Below, in pieces: positions 11,147 through 23,400 of a stretch of 64,000 nucleotides of DNA. Under the pieces are notes generated by a model. That model had not been told where the DNA came from. It saw only the letters and a program-made list of their open reading frames with translations, and did not search any database. A program made the position numbers and the translations under genes. Source of the stretch: Buxus sempervirens (taxonomy: Eukaryota; Streptophyta; Magnoliopsida; Buxales; Buxaceae); NCBI GenBank assembly GCA_947561395.2, contig OX387193.1, positions 35,848,255 to 35,912,254 of the forward strand, read 5' to 3'. Numbering within the stretch: the stretch's first letter is position 1; every line of letters starts with the position of its first letter.

Positions 11147-12582
11147 TCTGTGGATTTAAGCCATGTTTTGTGTTTGTTCATGTTTTATTTTTATTCTTGA
11201 ATGCTTGCTGTTTTGGGTATTTTATTTGGGCTTGCTTGATGTATCTTATATTTGTTTTGTATGATTAGAGCTTTCATGAAGATGTGGCATGTATGTGTTG
11301 CTTAATTGTGTCTAGAAATTTGCTTAAGGAGAGCATATCTTTTAACATGATTTTGATGTATTTTGTGATAACATGCTCTAATTTTGGTTTTTTATGCCAT
11401 GAGTTAAACATTAAAATTAAGAGCATGAAATCTAGGAGTTTAGTGGCTATATTTGGGGTCTTCAAGCATGTTTTCCCTAATTAAAACTCTTTTTATACCA
11501 TGTGATTAGTTGCTGTATTTTTAGGCTATGATTTGGGTATAAATGATGCATGTTGAACATAAAAAAATGAAGAGCATGAAATTTGGAAATTTATGGGATG
11601 CTTTTCATCGCTAATTGTTGTTTGTACAATGTGATAACATGCTTGGATATTACTTTTGTGAATATGATAGTCATGAGCATGTGTGGGTAATTTTATCTTG
11701 CTTGCTTGTGATTTTACTGTCAATATAATGTCATATATGCCTTGGCTTGAAATTGTATGCATGGCTGCGAAAAGAGTGGCAAGGGGCTGGGACGTTGTGA
11801 ATGCTTCCTTGAATTTCAAATGCAATTGAGCACTTTAAACGTTTTGCACAGCCTACCAATTACCTATAGAAAGTTGAACCCAAATGTGTGTAGCTTGGCG
11901 CAACGCGGTCGATACTTCGGAAAGCGAAAGTGAAAACATTCACCTTAGAATTTGAGTCAATGATGTGATGACAATGGGATCTGTGATTCGATTCCGGGCA
12001 TCACTAAACTTGAAATCTAAGTTGCCAATAAGCCAAAACCCAAAAACCATACGCTTGAAGGTGGAGAAACACTTTTTCAGCTAAAGTAAACAGTTACGTT
12101 TGGGGAATTGGGTGTAATTGAGGGAAGGCTGTTTGCATGTTTCACAGGCCAAGGTATAATGTGAGAACTATATTGAAGGTAACACAAAGTGGCAAGGTAA
12201 ATGCATTTTTTTATCACCTTCATATCATGTAAAGTAAGACCCATGATGTCCATATGCTTGGGATGAAATTATTCCCAATAAAGTCTGTACGCTAGGATGG
12301 AGTACCCTATAGGAAGAGTTTTATAATCTTTCCAGAAGTGATCCTAGCCAAAATCCATGTAGGAGTCAACCAAGTGTATAAAATCTTTGAACATGGTGTC
12401 TAATTTTGAGGGAGCATGTACCCTCATGAACATTCACACATTCTTTTGCAAGTATAGTGTCAAAGTTCAATTTGGGGATTGTACTTAGAGGCCAAGTCAA
12501 GGTGAACATTAAGTGGGAGTAAAGATAACCTAATGTGTACAAATTTGGGGAACAAATGAGTCAAAAAATAGCTATTTCGGCT

Positions 12583-12724
12583 TTATCCGACAACTGAGGT
12601 CGGTAAAGCAATATGGCATTCATATCCGATATTTAATGTCAGCAACAAGGTTTTATGTGTGTTTCCGACTATTTATGTCGGATACAATAAATCATACCCT
12701 TATCTGACCTGATATACCGGGTAC
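12583..12724. repeat. Four 39-bp hairpin units in A's leader
   Basis: Starts at 12583, 12622, 12661 and 12700, spacing exactly 39. Arms: TTATCCGAC/GTCGGTAAA, ATATCCGAT/GTCAGCAAC, GTTTCCGAC/GTCGGATAC, TTATCTGAC/ACCGGGTAC. Loops: AACTGAG, ATTTAAT, TATTTAT, CTGATAT. Same geometry as the LTR copy, but the sequence is diverged, so it is not a recent copy. Confidence 0.9.
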
Positions 12725-13032
12725 AATTCAGAAACTTCCAAATTAAGTTTTATCTCAATTTTTCTTGAATATGAATGGCCCAAAACATTGCAAATAACCT
12801 GTGGGCACCTCAATGGGAGTATGGAAAGATAATTTAAGTGCTCAAATGATTTAACAAGGGATTTAACCTAATATTGGAACACAAATCCATTTTTCCCTCA
12901 AGTTTAAGGAAGATACATAAAAGGGGAACCAAGGTGCCATATTACTTGATACCAATTCACCTTAAACAAGTTTCAATCAAACTTTTGAACTTGAAAACAG
13001 AAGAAAATTTTCAAATCAATTAAAAACTTTGT

Positions 13033-13833
13033 GGAAGCCCTAGAATATTCCATAAAACCTTTGGTTGGTCTTTTTTCGTACCAATCAACTCAAAATTTTT
13101 GTTGGATACTTGGAAGCCCTAGAATATTCCAAAAAAACCTTTGGTTGGTCTTTCTCGTATCATTCAACTCAAAATTTTTGTGGGACCTTGGAAGCCCTAA
13201 AATATTTCAATAAACCTTTGGTTGGTTTTTTTCGTACCAATCAATTGAATTTTTGTGGGACACTTGGAAGCCCTAAAATATTCCAAAAAACCTTTGGTTG
13301 GTCTTTTTCGTACCAATCAATTGAAAACTTTGTGGGACCTTTGGAAGCCCTAGAATATTCCATAAAACCTTTGGTTGGTCTTTTTTGTACTAATCAACTC
13401 AAAACTTTGTGGGACACTTGGAAGCCCTAGAATATTCCATAAAACCTTTGGTTGGTCTTTTTTCTACCAATCAACTCAAACCTTTGTGGGACACTTGGAA
13501 GCCCTAGAATATTCCAAAAAACCTTTGGTTGGTCTTTTTCGTACCAATCAACTCAAAACTTTGTGAGACCTTTGGAAGCCCTAGAATATTCCATAAAACC
13601 TTTGGTTGGTCTTTTTTGTACCAATCAACTCAAAACTTTTTGGGACACTTGAAAGCCCTAGAATATTCCAAAAAACCTTTGGTTGGTCTTTTTCCTACCA
13701 ATCAATTGAATTTTTGTGGGACCTTGGAAGTCCTAAAATATTCCAAAAAAAAAAAACCTTTGGTTGGTCTTTTCGTACCAATCAATGGAAATCTTGTGGG
13801 ACCTTTGGAAGCCCTAAAATATTCCAACAATCC
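13033..13833 (+). repeat. Tandem array of about 10.5 units of 77 bp
   Basis: The anchor GGAAGCCCTA (or a one-base variant) recurs at about 13033, 13112, 13190, 13266, 13343, 13420, 13497, 13574, 13651, 13726 and 13807, so the period is 75-81 bp, mostly 77. Each unit also holds ATATTCCA, AAACCTTTGGTTGGTC and ACCAATCAA. 77 is not a multiple of three, so overlapping open frames across the array are by-products. It lies just before gag. Confidence 0.95.
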
Positions 13834-14017
13834 TAAATATATATATATATAGAAAAAAAAACAAATAAATCCAGACTTGTGTTCACCTAACTCACTTATC
13901 TACACTTAATAGGTGTGACTAGGATTAAATTGGAGCTGACATGTTTCTTTGTTTTTTCTTCTCCATGTATAAGTACTTGCAACCATTGCTCCCGTAACCA
14001 AATCATAAGCTCGCACC

Positions 14018-15507
14018 ATGAATCCGGAAGAGAACCAAGCCACCGTCCATGTTCAGGATTTTGCTCAACTACAAGAGCAAGCGGCCGAATTGGCCAAAAT
14101 ACTAGGAGATTTACTGGCCGCTCAGGCCCAACAGGCTTAAGCCCAAAACCAAGCCTCTACTTCCCATCAAGCACCGCCACCTCAAACCTATGTTCCACCT
14201 CCAGCTCAACCCATACCTGAACCCATTTCTGAACCAGTTGCTGAACCTATTCTGATTAGGGAAAATACCGTAGAATTTGAGAAAGAGATGGAAAAGGAAA
14301 GAGCAAGGGAGGAGATGGAAAGGAAACTGCTACACAAGATAGAGAGGATTCAAGAAGAACTCAAAGAGGTGAAGGGGGAACAGTTATGGACGTACCACCT
14401 TCGATGATCTATGCATATACCCGAATGTGTGTCCCGGACTTTGATAAATATGATGGCACGGGCTGCCCAATGAGCCACCTGAAATTATACTGCAGGGCTT
14501 TGTGCTAGTTTGGCCGGGATGACGGAATTCTGTTCCAACTCTTCCAGAGGAGTTTGACAGGATCGGCTCTGAGGTGGTTTGCCACCGTGGACCATGGAAG
14601 GATCAGAAGGTGGAAGGACTTGGCCGACGCTTTTTTGGACCAATATAAGTTCAACTTGGAGATCGTGCTAGACCGGTATGACATGATGAGGATGAGCAAG
14701 GGAAAGGAGGAATCTGTAAGGCAATATTCCAAGAGATGGAGAGAGGCTGCCTCCTAAGTCAGGTCGCCTATGTTGGAGCCTGAGATGATCTCAACGTTCG
14801 TAAGTACACTGGGACGGCCCTTCTACAATCACTTGGTGGGTCAAATTACCACCAATTTTTCAGCCTTGGTACAAGTGGTTGACCGGAACGAGGAAGGGGT
14901 CAAGTCAGGAAAACTCATTGATTACTCTACTCTGGCCAGACGATCAGATTCCTCCACTTCCCTGGCACAGAAGAAAGGGAATGGGTTTAAGAAGAATGGA
15001 GGGAGGAAAGAAGGAGAAGTGAACTTAGTACAAGCCCCTCCTCCCAAGAAACCACTCCACGTCAATATTTCTGCACCCCAGCAGGCCGAGCAGTCATATC
15101 AAACCTCGCACAACGTCAATTTCTCCCCCTCCGTGCCTGCAAACCAGAGGAGGGCTTTTACTAAGGAAGAGAAAGACGCCTGGATGGCAGCAAGAAGGAA
15201 CAGAGTTTTTACTCCTCTTCCCGTGTCTCTTTCCCAGCTATTACCAACCTTACTGAAAGGTTAATATGTGACCCTGAAGGAGCCCAACCCAAATGCATCA
15301 AAGGGGAGGAATTTTGATCCTTCAGTCACTTGTGACTTCCACATGGGTGCACCAGGGCACTCTATGGATAGTTGTTGGATTCTGAAGCACGCGGTTCAGG
15401 ATCTGTTGGACCAAAAAGCCCTGTTCTTCAATACTGCTGTGCCTACCCCGTTGGGTAGCGATATGGGGCAGGCCCGTCTAACTCAATCACGGCCATCTCC
15501 TCCATGA
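14018..15507 (+). pseudogene. Element A gag, broken
   Basis: A frame from ATG 14018 gives a coiled-coil-prone, Gln/Ala-rich N-terminus with an early TAA near 14137. A frameshift near 14385 leads to the retrotransposon gag domain: VPDFDKYDGTGCPMSHLKLY, LFQRSLTGSALRWF, WKDLADAFLDQYKFN, then MLEPEMISTFVSTLGRPFYNHL. Stops at 14506 (TAG), 14755 (TAA) and 15262 (TAA) interrupt it. The C-terminal part has RVFTPLPVSLSQLLPTLL and the knuckle CDFHMGAPGHSMDSC followed by WILKHAVQDLLDQKA. Gag would form the virus-like particle in the cytoplasm. The same module order is found at 7442-8005 and in J (61839-60946). It is not functional as it stands. Confidence 0.85.
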
Positions 15508-16226
15508 GAAGAACCTTTGACCCCTCTCAAATGATCGCTCCCGTAGGGACATCGGTTAAGGTTCATTTCTTCCAAGATAAGGATGAAGGGGAAGTCAATG
15601 TCATCTCCAAGAAGAATGATTGTGCTGTTGAGGGTATTAGCTCCTCACTGAACCGGGTCTCCTCCCTCATGGCCCAGATAAACATTGCAAGGCCTCCTTT
15701 AGTCTTTAACTACAATTCACCCACTTTTTCTCCATACCAGCAATCAAAAGCTCCCTTGGTCATCCAATATGACCCCACCACTACATCCTTTACTTCTTCT
15801 GTTCCAACAACTCCTAAGCAGCTCCTACCTTTGGTGGTAAATGTTCCACGTATCTGTAATGCTCATAAATCGACTCCTACATCCCTGTCCAATCTCCAAC
15901 CGCTTGTGATCCATGTCCCTAAACTTGCCTATTCTGAGTCAGCTGTAGCATGGAATTACGGCGAATGGGTGATCAAGAACATGAACTAGGAGGGGGTGAA
16001 CCTCATGATGAGGTTAGGGAGATGTGTAGAAGGAGAAGAAAAAGGAAAAGAACCGGAAGTGGAAAAGGAAAGAAAGGCAACAAAAGAAAAGAAGAAAATG
16101 AAAGGAAAAACAAAAATAGGGGAGGACACCCCCCAGGAGACAGGAAATGAGGGAGCAGACCTCATCAAAATAATAAAAAAAAGTGAATTTAATATTGTCG
16201 AACAGTTGAATAAGGTCCCAGCCTAG
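15504..16226 (+). pseudogene. Element A gag-protease linker region
   Basis: The frame contains PLVIHVPKLAYSESAVAWNY, which resembles the conserved 'VP-P-Y-S-AVPW-Y' linker that precedes the protease in Tat/Ogre polyproteins. A stop follows at 15987-15989. After a frame change comes a Lys/Glu-rich tract (about 16026-16150) and IIKKSEFNIVEQLNKVPA, the usual lead-in to the protease. Two frames are needed, so it is disrupted. No catalytic domain is present. Confidence 0.65.
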
Positions 16227-16244
16227 ATTTCAATACTGGGACTT

Positions 16245-16877
16245 TTGCTAAATTCAGAAAAGTACAGGGACGCATTATTAAGGGTGTTTCAGAGTGCACA
16301 CGTGCCTCAGGCTATTGATCCGGACCAACTAGGCAAAATGGTTGGTCAAATCTTATCACACAATGTGATAAGTTTTTCTGAAAGTGAAATAAGCCCCGGT
16401 GGGTGCTACCATGTTGACCCTTTGCACATCACTGTGCTTTGTGAGGGCAGTATGGTGGCACGGGTTTTAATAGACAATGGGTCGGCTTTAAATGTCTGCC
16501 CATTAATCACTTTTGCCAAACTTGGTCTGGATCAATCCAAGATCAAACAAAATGGGAGGATTGTGAGGGCTTTCGATAGCTCTAAGACACACTCCCTAGG
16601 GGAGATTAAACTGCCGGTCACCATTGGACCAAATATCTTTAACATCACATTTGAAGTGATGGATATCCCAGCAGCTTTCAATCTGCTCCTATGGAGGCCG
16701 TGGATACACTCGGCTAGGGCAATACCATCTATTCTTCACCAAAGGGTGAAATATATAAGAGGACAAAGGGTGATAACTGTCCTAGCTGAGAACTTGATAC
16801 CTCCCATAGTGTCACCTGACGTACCCTTCATCAATGTGGATTTAACTATCGACAAAATTGCGTTCCACTCGTTTTAA
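16245..16877 (+). pseudogene. Element A retroviral-type aspartic protease
   Basis: An open 210-residue stretch with LIDNGSALNVCPLITFAKLG near residues 80-100. The family active site is D-T/S-G, and here it reads D-N-G, an unusual change that may mark decay or lineage variation. The flap and second half (LPVTIGPNIFNITFEVMDIP; LLWRPWIHSARAIPSILHQRVKYI) match the Tat/Ogre protease layout, where L-G-R-P-W-I-H is usual and LLWRPWIH is seen. The family's role is to cleave the Gag-Pol precursor in the particle. It sits between the linker and the G-patch segment, all on +. Confidence 0.8.
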
Positions 16878-16946
16878 TTCGAAACAGTCAATTTCATACC
16901 CGGGGGGTGTGAGAAAAAAGAAAAGAAAGGGACTACTACTGAGAAG

Positions 16947-17216
16947 ATGGCAAAGAAAGTGATGGAAAAGTATCACTTCCACCCAGGGAAAGGTCTGGGA
17001 ATTAATTTGCAAGGAATGTTGGAGCCAATAAGGGCAAAGAAGTTGGTCTCTAAGGCAAGACTGGGATTTAAACTGAGAGGATGGAGAAGGCAGAAGCAGG
17101 AAGAAGGAGAGAATAAAAATAGAGGAAAATTCCCTTATTTAAGGGAAAATTTTCCTAAACCCTTATATATGATCCAACTGTCTCCTCCCATGGATCAGTC
17201 CAAGCCTCCGTACTGA
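16947..17216 (+). pseudogene. Element A G-patch-like segment after protease
   Basis: MAKKVMEKYHFHPGKGLGIN followed by LQGMLEPI... matches the G-patch-like segment often found between protease and RT in Tat/Ogre elements (M-x-K-x-G-y-x-P-G-x-G-L-G). G-patch domains usually bind RNA or helicase partners. Its role in retrotransposons is not settled. A stop closes the frame at 17216 and the downstream RT lies in other frames, so the polyprotein is broken here. Confidence 0.7.
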
Positions 17217-17318
17217 AATGTCAATCCCTTCCAAAAGCCATCAGTTCCAACCCTGCAACCCTATAGCCCACTTTCTACACTTGAAACAGTAGGCGGGCCT
17301 GGGCAATAGCCAGAACAG

Positions 17319-19140
17319 ATGATAGACTTCTCCGAAGATGTCGGGGCTTTTTTCGCCATGACTGAGGGTGAAAGAAAAGAAGAAGATAAGGAGCTACCGT
17401 TCATTGATTGGGAAGCGGTAAAAATTCCAGATGAGGTCATATTTGGATTGGGCCCTGTGGCAGAAAAGGGCAATACAACTCATCCGGTGATGATGGCAGC
17501 GGATTCAGAGCTTAAGGAGCAGGCTTGCACCATTTCCCCTACTCCTGAAAAATTTGTTTTGAACAATTGGGAGGAAACTCCCCTTACCTTTGAGGCGGCG
17601 TTTGTTTGGAAAACAGACGCGGCTTCCAAAAATAACTTTATTAGTGGAATGCCATTTCCCTAAAGGTCCTAATGAGCCTTCGTCTTCAGGGAAAGTTTTT
17701 TTAGAAGGCTCACAAAAAACCCAAAAGGATTTTTCTATTTTTTCTAGAAAATTTAATTTTTTCAAAAAAGTCCAAACCATTTATGAACCATACAAGGAAA
17801 CAGAGTTAGATCAGGTTGAATATGACTTCGACCTTGAGCTCGACTTTGACCTAATGGGGGTCGAACAAGAGACCGAGGTCGAAGAAGAAGACCCTCCAAA
17901 GGAAATTGAATATCAGTGGGAGCATCATGAAAGGGGTGTGCAACCTAATATTGAGGAGACCATTTCAATAAATCCAGGGACCGAAGATGACCCAAAAATT
18001 GTGAAAGTAGGGGCATTCCTGTCTGATGAGCAACGTGATGCAATGTCACGATTCTTGGCTGATTATGAAGATGTATTTGCATGGTCATATCGGGATATGC
18101 CGGGATTAGATACTGACATGGTTGTGCACAGGCTACCAATTATGCCAGGGGTTAAACCAATTAAGCAAAAGCTGAGGAGATTGAAACCGGAATGGACCCT
18201 GAAGGTCAAAGATGAAGTGGTCAAGCAATTTCAAGCTGGGTTTTGGGCAGTCTCCACGTACCCCAAGTGGCTCGCAAACATAGTGCCAGTACCAAAGAAG
18301 AACGGAAAAGTCAGGATGTGTGTGGATTACAGAGATTTGAACAAGGCAAGCCCAAAGGACGACTTTCCACTTCCACATATCGACATTCTGGTCGATAATA
18401 CTACTGTACATAGCCTATTCTCATTTATGGATGATTTCTCAGGTTATAATCAGATTAAGATGGCTAAGGAAGATCAGGAGAAAACAACATTCATCACACC
18501 TTGGGGTACTTTCCACTACACGGTCATGCCGTTTAGGCTTAAGAACGCTGGGGCAACCTACCAACGGGCCATGACAGCACTATTCCATGACATGATCCAT
18601 AAGGAAATGGAGGTCTATGTGGACGATATGATTGCCAAATCATGCAAAGAAGAGGACCACTTGGTCAATTTGAAGAAGTTGTTCGATCGACTCAGAAAGT
18701 ACAGTTTACGGCTTAACCCGGCTAAATGCGTCTTGTGGCTACATCTGGGAAATTACTGGGGTTCATTCTAAGCAGAAAAGGAATTGAAATTGACCCGGCT
18801 AAAGCAAAGGCAATTATTAAAATGCCATCACCCAGAACGGAAAAGGAAGTTTGTGGTTTTCTCAAAAGGATCCAATACATAAGCCGGTTCATAGCACAGC
18901 TCACTGCTATCTGTGAACTGATTTTCAAGCTTTTGAGAAAGAATAACCCGATGGTCTGGAATAATAATTGCCAACAGGCCTTTGAAAAGATCAAGGAATA
19001 TTTGTTGAATCCACCTGTGCTAGTACCACCAACTCCAGGAAGACCACTGATTCTTTACTTGTCGGTTTTGGAGACGTCGATGGGGTGTGTCTTGAGATAG
19101 CATGATGAGACTGGTGGAAAGGAAAGGGCAATTTACTATC
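17319..19140 (+). pseudogene. Element A reverse transcriptase, cut before RNase H
   Basis: An acidic linker (17319-17663) shifts frame into a 393-residue frame (17590-18771). RT motifs: WLANIVPVPKKNGKVRMCVD, YRDLNKASPKDDFPLPHID, FMDDFSGYNQIKMA (motif A Asp), MPFRLKNAGATYQRAM, and VYVDDMIAKS (YVDD, catalytic Asp pair kept). A frameshift near 18745 moves to 18726-19100, which holds the RT thumb (GFILSRKGIEIDPAKAKAII) and the start of RNase H (ILYLSVLETSMGCVLR). TAG at 19098 ends it. Sequence similarity stops at 19140, where the LTR of E begins. Most of the RNase H domains are missing. Confidence 0.9.
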
Positions 19141-20237
19141 TGTTGCTCCGAAATTGGGCCGGTGTGGACACGTGTCGAAGGTGATGATGTGTCTCTACGC
19201 GGGCGTGCCAGTATCGTTTGATACAAATGATTTCGGGTCGAACCCTGACCCGGGGCACCTGTTCCGAATCTGAACCGTGATCGGTCCAGTCGTACTGCAA
19301 GTCACCTGTAATAAAACGGGTCAGGCGATGATATGAAGACTAGGGGTCCGGTCTTCGTTTGGGCTCTTGTAAATGTTTGAAAGCGAAAGCGACTAATGGC
19401 ACACAAATCCTTTTATTATAAAATCAGCCGACGAGCCGAAAGCGACAACTGATAATCCTCAAAAGGGAAACAAAAAGTACAAAAGAAAACCGACAGGGCT
19501 CGCAGGACCGGCCTGTCCTGGTCTTATAGCCGTAATTGGGTATAAGCGCAGGAGGAAGGGGCGGCTGCTAGCAGAGTCAATTCGGGGGATTCACCTTGGA
19601 TTGCTGCTTACCCGAAAATACACAAGTCACCTGGCGTGATCAAAACGAGTCTCGGGACCAGCTGCTCGGGATTCTGTAAACACAGAACTGCGAGTCAGGG
19701 GCGGCCTCAACTTACTCTTCGGTGGCAGGATTCTGGTGTTAATCGGAGTAAAGAGGGGTCGAAGATGTCACTGCGACTGGAAGCAGTGAGAGAGGTCCTA
19801 GTTTATCCTTCTGTAGTAGAGGGGATAAAAGATCACGGATGATCAAAATAATATAATAACCGGTTGCGGTTGAGTGGATTGTGTCCTTGAGTTCTTCGAA
19901 GTTATGCCTTTTATAGCCGATCCTTGACGGTTGCTCAACGTCCTACTCTTGCACGATCTTCATGGCGGTTGGTCATCTTCAGTCTTCCGTTCCAGAACGA
20001 TAACCGCTCGGCCACGATCTTAAAATAGTTTATTCTTGAATGGCCGATGACACGATCTTCTGATATTTGTAGTTTTGTCGTATTGGCGTGACTCGAACTG
20101 TATTCTTGGTTCTGTGTTCAAGCTGACGTGACCTAACCAACTGTGCAAGGCCTACGCGCTTTGATGCCATGGCCTAAATAAGCCACATAGGCACCACGTG
20201 CCCTTTTCTTATTCGTTGGTCATATGGGGTGTAAACA
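19141..20237 (-). mobile_element. 3' LTR of element E (about 1097 bp)
   Basis: On the minus strand it starts TGTTTACACCCCATATGACC right after the PPT and ends CGGAGCAACA. The TG...CA ends fit. The left end coincides with the break in A's RT/RNase H reading. It contains a TATA box and no gene. No second copy is in the window. Confidence 0.8.
19907..19915 (-). promoter_or_regulatory. TATA box of E's LTR
   Basis: The minus strand reads TATAAAAGG about 325 bp inside the LTR start, followed by CATAACTTCG. This is typical placement for U3. Confidence 0.5.
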
Positions 20238-20254
20238 TTGCCCCCTACTTACTT
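20238..20254 (-). promoter_or_regulatory. Polypurine tract of element E
   Basis: The minus strand reads AAGTAAGTAGGGGGCAA directly before the LTR start TGTTTACACC. This is the expected primer for plus-strand DNA synthesis and fixes the LTR boundary and orientation. Confidence 0.75.
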
Positions 20255-20448
20255 ATTACGCCATCATCAGTAAGTACTTTGGGTTTCTCAAGAATTGTCC
20301 GTTGCTTGATGTGAAAAGATCGCGCCACTTTCCCACGATCGCAATGATGAGACTTTTCGGGCTTCATCTCGCTTATAACATACTGCAGCTGAGATTTTAC
20401 TTTACTTTTCTCTTTCGGCTATTTGTCTTTTCTTCTTCTTTGTCTTCA

Positions 20449-23400
20449 ATGGCGGGCAATCTCATACGCTATACTTCTACAGTCGAAGTTTTCGATGACT
20501 CGATATCTGTAGGTCCTTTCCTTTGTGCCAGAAATATTCTTTTGGAGGCCCCGACTGAGAAAGTGAGGGGTCCTTTACCCTTTACTGACGACCGGAGTCT
20601 CAATCTACCTTCTCGCAAAAATTTTCGAAGTTGGCCGACCGCCTATTCTGAATGGGTGACCTGGGTTGACAGCATGAAGGAGCGTTTCGCCGTTATTTGG
20701 TGTAAGACTGGTATTTATGACATGATTAATTTTTCCTGTCATTCTATTCCTTTGAATCGCGACCTTCGCTGCGCTATGGGTTTATTCTGGAATGTTCAGA
20801 CTAATACCTTCAATTTCCCTTGTGGGCCGATGACTCCCACTGTCATGGATGTCTGCTTTATTACTGGTTTCTTCGCGACTGGTCATGAGATTCGGGTTGG
20901 TATGGCAGATCTTAAGGATTACCAGCATTTACCTCCGATAGACGTAGGTGACAAGGGAAAAGAGGTAGAAAAGAAAAGAAAGCAACCCCCAACGAAGAAG
21001 AAAAAAGCTTCTAAGAAGGCGGGATCTCTTCGGCAGAAAGGGATTGTTTTGTCAGAGAACGAACCTCCACCGTCAGAGAGCGAATCCCCACCGAAATTGA
21101 TCCGTACCTCTTATCGGTCCTACATCAAGGACTGTGCTCAATTCTGACCTCCAGCCTATGAAGATAAGGTGGAACACTTCTACTTTCTCCTTTATTTCTT
21201 CTGTAATTTCGTATTCTGTTCCAAGGCTCAAGCAGTTACCAAAGAGTATTATTCACTGGTGAAGCTGATTCTGAGCGAGTATGAAGTTGCCCTCGCTCCA
21301 TATTTTTTATCGGTTTTGTACCATTCACTTCAAGAGTTTGTTCATGGCACCCTTCAAAATCCTGGGGGGCCATTGTGGTTTCTTCAATTTTGGGCTTATA
21401 ACTACTTTCCATCCCAGTTTTATGCTCGGGTGCCGATTCCTTCCAATATGCCTTCTGAGTTTGGTGGCTATGCCTGTTTGGCTGCTACTCCTGTTGTTCT
21501 CTCTTTTCCTGAGTGTTTCCGTTTCTTTTTTGGTCTTCATCATTTCCCCACTCCTCCTTTTGGAGTTTTCGCAAATGCTCCCGGTTTCCTTTCTATGGTT
21601 GATGTCATAACTGATGAGCAGCATCTTATCTGGGCCAGTTTTCTGATGGCTCGAAATTTGAATTATGCTGTGAAGTCAATCAACAAGAAACCGGGGTTTG
21701 AGGTATACTTGCCAAATTGTGTAAGCCGGCAATTTCGATGTGAACAGAGGATCCCCTTACTTGATGCGGGTGGCCTGTTTACTATTGATACCAGTTCTAT
21801 TGATCGGCCGTCTGTCACTGTAGCCGAAGCTGCCCAAATGGAAGATAATTATAGGGTCGTTGCTATTGATTTTCGTCTTCCCTTTCTTCCTCGTCATCAA
21901 AATTGTCGTTCTGATTTCCATGTTTGGTGGAATTCTGTGTGGACTAAAATCTGCTGTCATTCGGCTGATTATTATCTCGAAAGATTGGGTCTACTTGAAT
22001 CTTTGGCTGCGTCGATTCAAGAAGGTATCTTCTTATCTTCCTTGTTTCTGATCCACTTGATACTAATTCAGTTATTCTGTCACTAGGTGAAGTACTGCCT
22101 CTAGCTTTGGAGGCTGGTCTGTTTGAGTCTTTGCCTGCACTGATCCAAGAAGGTATATTCTCTACTTCCTTGTTTTCGATTCATGTGACATTAATCCAGC
22201 TATTCGGTCACCAGGTGAAGTACCGTCTCTAGCTTTGGAGACTTATACTTCCCTTTCAAGGGAATTGGCCGAGGATGAGGCTTTGTCAGCAGACTGCCCT
22301 ATTTTGATTGTTCCATATGAAGATCTTGATGAAGATCCCGATGATGTCCCATTACGACGGCGTTCTCGGAAGGTACTGAATCTTCATTGACCATTCTTCT
22401 TCTTTATATTTTTTCTTCTGACAATTCATTCTTCTAGGTTTCGAGTTCCTCGGGTCCAATTGCTCGTTCCTCCAATGTCATGGAATCTTCTTCGGATCCA
22501 GTTGTTGATCCTACGTCTGTTTTTGACCCGGCCGACTTCGTTGGTCCTGTCGAAACACTGGATTCTCTTGGTAGTGTCATTGGAGAAGCTCCTTTAGCAC
22601 TTCTTGAAGGTCAGGAGCATTTATCTATTCGAGAGGATTCTTCAGAAAGAAGTTCTTCTCCAGACTTACCTCCTGGGTATGAACAGAGCGCTGCCCCTCC
22701 AGTAGTTGAGACTACAACGTCTACTGCTTCCATCGGGACTAACATTCCTCCGGGTCCTTCTGCCTTGACTGATATTCCCCCAGGTTCTTCTGCTATAGTA
22801 GCGGAAGGTGATATTGATCGGCCGAAGCAAACACTTGTTGAATTGGGGAGCGCCAGTTCATCTCTTGTTCCGGGACTTTCTCCGGCTGCGGGATTACTCT
22901 TTGATGATGGTCATGGCCGATTGGACGTTATGTTGAATGATTTCTGTTCCAATCTTCCGTCGGATAGTTCATCTGAGCCCTCATCTTCATCTCCAACAAG
23001 CATCCGATCGGAGATTATCCGCCCCCTCACTCCGGGCATAGTTGGCATTTCAGAAGAAACTCTTACCCGTGTGGTGGCATTGGCAGCGAAGCTTCGGGAT
23101 CTCTCTTCTGTATCTCCTGACGTAAAATTGGTGTTCTCTCAACTTACTCTCCTTTACTCCTATAAAGTTGTTTTTGACCATCTTTCGGCCAAGCTATATG
23201 AAATGAGTAATACGGCCGATTCTGTTGATGGCCGATATCAACTTTTGCAACAGTTGAGGAATGAGCGCGAGATTTGTCATCATCAGTATATTGAAACGGT
23301 CCACCGTATGAACTTCATCGATGATAATATTACGGAGGTTGACCGTCAGATTGCGGAGTTACAGTCTAAGAGATTTGATCTTGCAAATCAACGAGAGGAA

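Larger units (their letters stand above)
11147..14017 (+). other. Untranslated leader of element A
   Basis: AT-rich, no conserved reading frame. It contains a second 39-bp hairpin array (12583-12724) and an approximately 77-bp tandem array (13033-13833). Short open frames in 11274-11825 are not conserved and have no recognisable domain. Long leaders are usual in Tat-type elements. Confidence 0.65.

Noticed and set aside
13031-13852. Several overlapping open frames of 60-121 residues with repeated motifs
   Set aside because: They are by-products of the 77-bp tandem array. The period is not a multiple of three and there is no domain.
15986-16168. Short minus-strand frame opposite the Lys/Glu-rich linker of A
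   Set aside because: Shadow of the charged linker on the plus strand.
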